Below, one piece after another: positions 49,601 through 58,600 of a DNA stretch of 64,000 nucleotides (within the stretch, counting starts at the first letter, position 1; each line of letters opens with the position of its first letter). The DNA lies in NCBI GenBank assembly GCA_949358305.1, contig OX442315.1, positions 26,748,427 through 26,812,426 on the forward strand. The letters run 5' to 3'. Position numbers and translations under genes: made by a program. Below the pieces are notes generated by a model. That model searched no databases, had not been told where the DNA came from, and saw only the letters and a program-made list of their open reading frames with translations. Origin of the DNA: Strigamia acuminata. Its lineage: Eukaryota; Arthropoda; Chilopoda; Geophilomorpha; Linotaeniidae.

Positions 49601-52600
49601 CATCTTCTTTTGCTCGGGGACCTCGTCGATAATTACCTCATCGTCGATCTTCATTGGTTCGGGACTGTCCCGAATTGATCGTGTATCTTCGCAGCGCCTC
49701 CTATCTCGCTGTCGAATTTCTTCTTCACGATACGCTTTCCATGAACGTGCGCGACTCTCCGATCCTCTCCTTCTTCGTTCGTCTTGTAGACGGAGGTTCT
49801 CTCGTTCACGTCGGGCTCTTTCATCACGTTCGCGCAGGAACTCCTCTCGGTGTCTATTCCAGGATTCCTTGTTTTCTTCCCGCCGTCGGAAGTAATTTCT
49901 ACGATAATCGTCCCAATTTTCTTGGTTCCTATCGCGTCGGCGTTGATCTTCTCGGCGGTCGGGGCGTTCGCGTACATTTTCTCTTCTTCGGCTGGTTGAC
50001 GGGGCATCCCTGGATTGAAATCGCGATGTTTGTGGGATCTCCGTCTTTCCCAGGCGAGAGAGAGCGCTTGGTTTGGCCAGGCGTTTCTCTGTCGCGGGTT
50101 TCTTATTCTGCGCGCTGCTGGAAGTGCTTGGCTTGTCCAGGCATGGTTTCTTCGCTGAGCAGCCTGCTTCGTCGTGCTCGTTGGAGAGACGTTTCTCGGC
50201 CTTCTGGCGTTTGCGACCAAAGAAGCCCAAAAAATGCAATTGATGCATTGCTCGTTGCGAGGTGATGAAACCGTGTCTCGGTCTCCAATCTGGGCGGTCG
50301 GGCCGGTCTTCGCGGATCTGAAGGAGCCAAAACCTGATTTCCTCGGTCGAGTAACCGTCCGGCTGTAGATAATTGAAAACCTCGTCATGTGCGGTCCGCC
50401 TTACTTCTTCGTAATATGCCATATGAATCTGGTGTTTTTCTTCATCTGTTTCGGCGTCGCGCCATTGTTCGTAAACGTCCCATCCTCGCTGGTCGTCAGG
50501 AAAGGCGGCTCGGATTAGTGGATTCGGGATTGGCGCTGGCGGGTCCATATTTCTCGAGATAACTGCCCGTAAAGCTGCTTGATATTGGCGCGGCATGTAG
50601 TGGATCAACGTTTGCTGGCTGGACCAGTAGCGGCTGATCGCACGGGACAATAAAAGGCGAATTTTCCATGGTTCAAAGTCGACCGCTTCTTCGAGCGCTT
50701 GTCGGAACAGTATGGGGATTACTTCGCGCCATAAGCTGCCTGCGGAAACTCTTTTCGGGTCGATTTGCCCCCACGTAGTGCGATATCCGTCCTAAATATT
50801 AGAATATTAATAAATATATTAGGATCGTTGATTAATTTGTCATATTTTTGTAGAGATTCTTTCGTCTAACACAAGATGGCGTCATGGTCGGCCATGTGCT
50901 TTTCGACCACGTGTCTTGAAGTTAATTTTTCTTTCGGTATTTGATTAATTTTGATAATTTGTCACTTAAAGTTAAATTATTTCTTCGTTTGTGGTCAGTC
51001 CACGAACTTATTTCGTATTTTTGATTATCGATAATTGAATTTTTTCTATTTTTTACTTACGTCGGGTTGGACATCGGGTTCATTGGGTTCGTCCCAATTT
51101 CCCTCTTCGTTGTTTACAATGATTTGTAACAAATCCACTTGATCTTCATCGTCATCCTCGGAAGCGTTGTTTACGGCCCGTTCAATTTCTTTCTTCCAAT
51201 CATTTCTCATTTTTCGGAGACTAATTTGATTTCACGGCTGTCTCGAGGTGATCGTTGCTTAGTCGGAGATGACAGTGATAAGTGTGGGTCGGGTTAGAGG
51301 TTAACTATTAGTCTCATGTCATCTTTGATTGGTTTGGCCAATTAAGACGCATTGTGGGACGTAACAGGTGTCCCCCCTGTGGTTGTTTTTATCGATTGTT
51401 TGAGACAATGGCCGGAGTCGCTTTTTGTTTTCCGACGAGTTTCCCGTCTTTTATGAACGGGTTTGGCTTGTGTCGGCGCATACCGTATATTTTATCAGGT
51501 TTGGGGATTCCTGTAGTCTTCTTTTTGTTTGATTGCTTTCCTTTTTTAGGAGATTCTGCGACTATTTCCTCCCTCCCCGAAATCTCATCCGGGGCGTCGG
51601 CCACTTCGAGTAACTCATCTTGAACTAAATTGGTTGGGCCAGTTTGTTCATCTAAAAACATGTCGCGAATAATTGGATTTTTCGCTGGTTTCGTCTGATA
51701 TTCCGTCCAAGCCTCTTGAGGAAACTCAGGTAAGTATGGAGTTAATTCTCGGGCGTGGATCGATCTAAAATTAACGTTATCTGCCAATCTTTTTAGCTTG
51801 AAAGCGTTTCCGCCGTGGGCTTCGAGTATGACGTACGGGCCGTCGCGTTTGTCAGCTAAGCCTGCGTGGATCCCCTTATCGGCGCTGGACTGAATATGTG
51901 TGTCTTTCCAGACGAGGTCATTGACTTTAAAATTGCAGAAGGGCCGATCCTTTCCAGCAATGCTAATACGATCTCTCATGTCGAATATGTGTGACATCAT
52001 GTGCTGATAAGTGGCCGAAATTATTTGCTCCAGTCTGTCGACATAAATATGAGGCTTCTCAGGATCAATTTCCAGTATTTCCTCCGGTATTCGTGGGTCC
52101 CAGGGTACTCTGAGTTCCCGAGCGAAGTTTAGAAACGCGGGAGAAAATTTGCGGTTCCTTGAGATCGTTGTGCGGATGCTGAAGGCAATTTCACGAAGAT
52201 ATTCGTCCCAGCTGGAGTGAACATCGGTGAAAATTGCTAGTGCATATTTTATATCGCGATTTAACCTTTCGACGGGATTGGCCCGTGGATTATAGGTTGA
52301 TGTATATGATGTCTCGATGTCGAATTTTTTACAGAAGTCTTTATACAAATTTGACGCGAATTGTGGTCCATTATCGGAGATTAATTTTCGAGGGAATCCA
52401 AAATGAAGCGCCACTTCGTACAAACATCGAATGATTTTTTGCTTAGTTGGTCTCTCCATTGGAAAGAGTTCGGGCCATCCAGTCGCGACATCCATGATTA
52501 CTAATATATATTTGTTTTTATTGGATGACGTGGGTTTTGGGCCCATTAAATCCACGCTCCAGCAATCGAAGGGTGCGAAAGGGCCAAGTGAGATTCTCTC

Positions 52601-55600
52601 GTAGTTCTTGGGCGTCCTCGGCTTGCACGCTTGGCATCTGGGGCAGTGATGAATAAAACGAACAATATCTCGGGTCATTTTTGGCCAGAAATAAAGTTGA
52701 TTTGCTCGGTAGATCGTTCTGGCCACTCCAGAATGTCCGGCGAGCGGGTGTCCGTGGACCATCCACAGAAACCTTGTCAGCAGACTCCTGGGTATAACGA
52801 CTTTCATCGAAGTTCCTGTCTCCGTCAGATCATCGCGGAAATTCGGGTGGTGTTTTAGTAGAAGTCCATCCTCGATTAAGTACGTGGAGGCTTCTCTTTC
52901 GAATTCTTCACGTTGGATTTCGTCGAAATTCTCGTCGGGAAATATTTTATCTGTGATGAAGTCTCGATAAGTTTTACAGAAGTCGTCTGCCATCTGGGCG
53001 GCTATTAATTCGTCCCTGGTGGGCGGTTTGCTATTCGTCCCCTTGCTTACGTGGGCGACGAATGCTCGAACGTACTTGTCGGAGATTCGAGGTTCTATTG
53101 TTAGCTCATAATTTGGGTGAGCGTCCTTGACCGACTGGTACGCTCGGAGCCAATAACTGTAATAATTCTGGTCTCCTGACTCGAGTTTCTCCTTGGGTAA
53201 TTCGTTTAGCTTTTTAAATTCCCATTTTCGGACGGGGTTCGGACAGTAGAAGAGGCGTGAGTCGTCCTCTCCGCAGTCGGTCTCGTCTTCGGGGTCTGAA
53301 GCTGGGGCTCGTGAGAGGGCGTCTGCCACGACGTTGAATTTTCCGGGTCGGTATTCAATGATTAAGTCACAAGCCATTAATTCTAGCTGCCAGCGAGCCA
53401 TTCTTCCGGACGGTTCCTTCAACGCCATTAACCACTTTAGTGCTTCGTGGTCAGTTTGTACGTTGAACTTGGTAAATTCCAGGTATGGTCTGAATTTTCG
53501 GATTGCCCAGACGACGGCTAGACATTCTAACTCTGTCGCATTATAATTCTTTTCGGCTGCTTGTAATTTCCGGCTGATGAACATCGTCGGGACCTCTAAC
53601 ACTACTCCGTCGATGTCATGCTTTTGAAGCAACGCAGCACCTAGGCCAATTCGACTGGCGTCGGTGTGAAGAGTGAATTCTCGATTAAGATCTGGTAGGG
53701 GAATTCGTTTTACATCGATCAGCATTTGTTTTATTTTGTTAAACGATGTTTCGCAGTGGTCAGTCCACTCGAAATCTTTATCGTTGCGTAACAGATCTGT
53801 GATGGGCGCCGCGACGTCTGCCAAATTTGGGAGCAATCGATTGAAGAAATTCACCATGCCCATGAAACGTTGGACTCCTTTTACATCTTCCGGGGCGGGG
53901 AACTGGCTAATCGCCTGGGTCTTTTTCGGGTCGATGGATAGGCCACCTGTTCCGACTGTGTAACCCAGGAATGCCAATTCTTTGCGGCAAAATTTACTTT
54001 TCCCTGGATGAATGTTTAGACCGGCTTTTGTGAGTCGCTCCATGACGTCATTCACGTGTATCAGGTGATCTTCAAAAGTTTGGGAGACTATGACTATATC
54101 ATCGAGGTAAGCCCATGCGTATTTGTGTAAGGCATCGCCGAGAACTTTTTCTATTAGTTTTTGAAAGGTGGCGGGTGCGTTTACTAACCCGAAGGGCATT
54201 ACATTAAACATCAGTCGACCCTGTGGTGCCCAAAAAGCTGTTTTCTCTTTATCCTCTTCCCGCAATTCAACCTGCCAGTAACCCTTGGACAAGTCCATGG
54301 TCGTGACCCAGTTAAATGGGGCGAGCTCCCGTAGAATCGCTTCTATTGACGGCATTTGGATGGGGTCGATGACGGTTATGGCGTTTAAAGGTCTATAATC
54401 GATGCAGAGGCGCGGTTCGGAGCCTGGTCGCATGACGAGGACAATCCTCATTCCATATTCTCCGATGGCGTGCGACACGATCCCTTTTTCGAGTAACTCG
54501 TTGCACATCGTTCTTACGATATGTCTCTTTTGGGGATTCATAGTTTTAAAAGGTACTCGCACCGGTTTTCCCGTAACCAATTCGATCTCGTGCATTACGT
54601 AACTAGTCTTTCCTGGATCTTTATTTAAGTTCTTCGAGTGCTTCTTGAGCATTTCCTCGAGGAGTTTCGTTTGTTCTTCTCCAAGATTGGCGTCCATGGC
54701 CAGATTATGTATTAAATTCTCCTCTTGGAGGATAGTATTAAACGACTTAAAATTATAGTCTTGGATGAACTTCTTAATTTCGCCTCCTCCCCATTCCTCG
54801 TCGTCCTTAGCTTTGTCTAGGAGTTCCGGAGGTATTATGGGTAGTCGTGGGTCCTCGTGGTTGTCGATGTAATTCCACGAACGTGTGACTGGGTTGGGCT
54901 GGATGTTCATCCGTTCCATCAAATTCATTCCTATCAGCAGGATTGTGTCTCGGGTTGGTAACACGATGAAGAAATGCTTAATCGTGCCTCCTTCCCATAC
55001 AAAATCGGTTGATAACGTCCCCACTGCTCTAACTTCTCCCGCTGCTGTAAGAACTCGAATATTCTCGTTCATTCCCCGTAATTTTTTCTGTATTTTTTCT
55101 TCGAGTGATTCGAATAAGTCGGTGGAGATAAACGACTGATCCGCTCCCGAGTCGAGTAGTCCCATTAACACCTTTTTGCCGAAAGAGACTGGTATTTTAG
55201 CCAGTACGCTCTTCGCTTCTGTTGATAGGTTGCAACGAAGTATTCGCTTTTTAAGAGGATTGGCCCCTTGGTCAAGCGGCAAAGTCATGAAAGCGTTGGC
55301 TATACCGTCTTCGTCTCTAATTTCGAATTTCCGTTTTTTGGTTGGAGTTGTGACTTCCTCGTTGGCAGCTTCCTCGAAGAATTCCAACAATTTTTTCATT
55401 TCTTTAATTTGTTTTTCCACCAGTGTAAGGTCCATCGTTTTCGAAGTTATCGCGAGCGGATGTGGAATCACTTTTGTTCCGCCCGCGAGTTCCAGTTTTT
55501 TGTCATACTGTCGAATTTGGCGGTGAGTTCCTTCAAGATTTTTTCTTGTTCCTTCGCGAGCAATTTCACTAGCTCCTCACGCTCTGCGGCCTTGTCGTCG

Positions 55601-58600
55601 GCTTTTTTCTTTGCCAGTTTTGGGCAGGCCTGACGCCAGTGGCCGTCTTCGTTACAGAAATTACAAGGGCTTTTCTTCTTTCCCTCCCGCTCAAAAGGTT
55701 TTTTGGGGTAGTCCTTCTTCTCGGAAGTCGCCTCTGTTTTCGGGTTGTGGTGTTCCGATTTTCTGGACTTCATCTGAGGTCGGTAGCTGGGCGCCAGTTC
55801 CTTCCCCATGTTTGCGTGTACCACATCGTTGATACCTTCGTCAGCCTCATCGCTTTCCGAGAATTGCTCAGAGTCTTCGCTTACTTCGTCTTCCGACTTT
55901 TCCTCGGCGGCGTTAGTTTGCGTGCGATAGGCCTTATTCGGAGGTGGTAAAGGGTTAGAAGCTTGTTGGTTTTTCTTTGAGGGGAGTGGCTCTATACTTC
56001 CGTTTAGATAATTTCGCGATTGGAGCAGCTTAGTGGAGTCTATGCTGCGCTCCTGTATTCGTTGCTGTCGGGCCACTCCTAGAGCTCGCTCTTCTTTTGT
56101 CAGATTTTCGTTATACCGAGCATTTACTTCGGTGTGTTTCTTCTCGACGAAAGCTAGGATGGCTTTGAAATTATCCCCTTTAGGAGCGTTCATTTCTCGT
56201 AGGACTTTGGTTGCGGTTTCGTTTAGTCCTTGTTCGAAGAGAGCTTTCTGAGCGTGTTGGTCAAATGGTTTGTCCATTTCACGGAACAGGCTGTCGGCTC
56301 GTTGTACGTATTCCCTCAGAGTTTCCCCGGGAGCTTGCTTCATAGAGCTTACTCTTTTCTGGATTTCTTGGCTCGTCTCGCCATATTGATTGTGGAACTT
56401 TATGACGAAATCTTCCCAGTTTCGGGGTTGGACATCAGCGTACCAGTTTCGGGCCCGGTTGATCAGCATTTCTGGTATTCCGCGTGCAACCATTTCGTCG
56501 GGTTCCGCTCCTAAGCGATTAATCGTCAGGGCGACTTCGTCCAAAAACAAGTTGCCGGCGTTCCAGGATCCGTCGAACTTAATTAGTCTCAGGGTCGTCC
56601 ACTTGATGTTGTTATCCTTGCGAGAATACAGCCATCGGTCTGCGGAGTAACGTTTCAACAATCCTTCGCTTCGATCGTCCTCCTCGGTCTCTTGGCCACG
56701 GCTTTGTTGAAGTTTTTGGTCCATGGCCTGAAGGAGTTCGTCTTTCATCGTCCGTAGTTGGTTGCTTAGCGAGTCAGTCTCACTAAGCAGCGGTGATGAT
56801 CGTGGATTGTCGGAAGGGAGGCTTGGGTAATGCGTACCGTTGCCCGTCAGTCCGAACTGATTGTGTTGGAACGACGTTTTCCCTGATGATCCCGCGGTGT
56901 TCGGGTTATTCGTGAGGTCTTGCGCTATGGTTGAGTTATCTGGGTTCGCTTTCTCTGGAGCGGAGGTTTGGCTCAACTTTGTTCCGGGCGGTATCAGATC
57001 GTCCAGTCGGGTCCCCGTGAGGCCTTCGTTCGTTTTTTTGATAAAAACGTAGGAATCTCTCCCAGCATACGCTTCGGCGGCGTGTTTCTTTTCGAGGTGA
57101 TTTTTAACTGCGTTAATCTCCTCGAGCGTCGGCATGGCCAGTTTATTTTGACCTACTTCGTTGCGTATTTGATTCTTCTGATTTATACATCTGATTAGCT
57201 CTGCGTTAGGGTCGCCTGGGTTGTTATTACTGGTTTGGCCAGTTTTCATTGCGAATGAGTTTTTTACTGCCCATGATTGTGCGCCCTGATTATTCCTCCT
57301 ATCCTGTATAAACGCCTCGTACAGTTCTCCTTTGACTTCGTCCGATTCGTTCAAGATGCTATCTAGTCCGTTGACTCGGATACTGCCGTGAGATGCTTGA
57401 GAGTCGATACTTTCGCTGTCTGACGTTGCTTCGCCGCCTGTCTCGGACTGTTGTCGATCTGCTCCGACCCGACGTCGTTTCTCTCCGCGTCTGGCCGTGT
57501 TATCTGCCGATCGTTTTTCAGTCCTCTGATTTACTAGGTCGATTACTCGGCTTAGCTCTGCGTAGGGATCCTTGTCCTGGTCGATCTCGATGCCGTGTGC
57601 GCAAGCTACCCGAGTTACTTCTATTGCTTTGGCTACCAGCTCCTTAGCTGTGTGAGACCGTTCTGGGGAGCTCTGTACGGAGTTTGGCTCCGAATGCTGG
57701 CTTAACCCGTTGCTTGGCGGCCGGATCTGGCAGTCCTTTGCCATTTCTCGTTCGATTATTTTCTGCTTCGCGAGCAATTCTCGAGCCAGCTCGCGCTCCA
57801 GTGCCATTTGTTTAGCTTGGTGTTCTTGTGCCAAGCTCTGTTCCATGGCAGCTAATTTCTCGCGATGCTCTCTGGCTAAATCTTCCATCAATTCGTTTTT
57901 CTTCTTCTCTAACGCGACTGTTCTTGCTTGGTCTGCGCGGGCAGCCTCGTTGATAATTGCGGCACTTGTGTTTGCCGCTTTATTTAGAAGAGTCATTAGA
58001 TCCATTTCACTGGGATCCTTTTCGACTGGTCTTGGGCTTTTCAATCCGAATCGAGGGTTTTCGAACGATTTATTTAGTCCGTTTTCTTCGTGAGAGCTTC
58101 CTGATCCTTCGAATTCGCCTCCCGTAAACGGAAGTTGTCTTGCAAGGGGAAGGCTTTCACTTGATGATTCCGTTGAAACTTTAGTCGAGTTAGTCTCGAC
58201 TTCTGGTTCCACGTGGTTCGCTTCTTCCGCTTTTTGGCGTTCGATTTCTTCGGCTTCTTTTCTATCCTTTTCGTCGTTACGCCTTTTTCTATCTTCTGCG
58301 GTAGTTTTTGTCATTTCTTACGATATAATGATCGATCGAAAGATCCCGGTTATTATTTAAAGTATTGTCTTAAGGTTAGCAAATCTATCCCGGACAGACC
58401 CCCACGTGTCGTGATTCGACTTTGTGGTTAAAGATAATAAATAATACACTCGGGAATACAATATATTTCAAATACTGCTTTATTAAAACACGCTTACTAA
58501 TACAAATATAAGTCAAGATGTTTCCTGTGTTGGTCCTCGGATTCGGCTGCGAATACGAGTTGCCGCTAAACAATGGCGGATCCAATTGTTTAGTCCTACG

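Noticed and set aside
48101-50650. Third ORF as a retroviral envelope gene
   Set aside because: No signal peptide, furin site with fusion peptide, or transmembrane anchor is visible. The composition is charged and Pro-rich.
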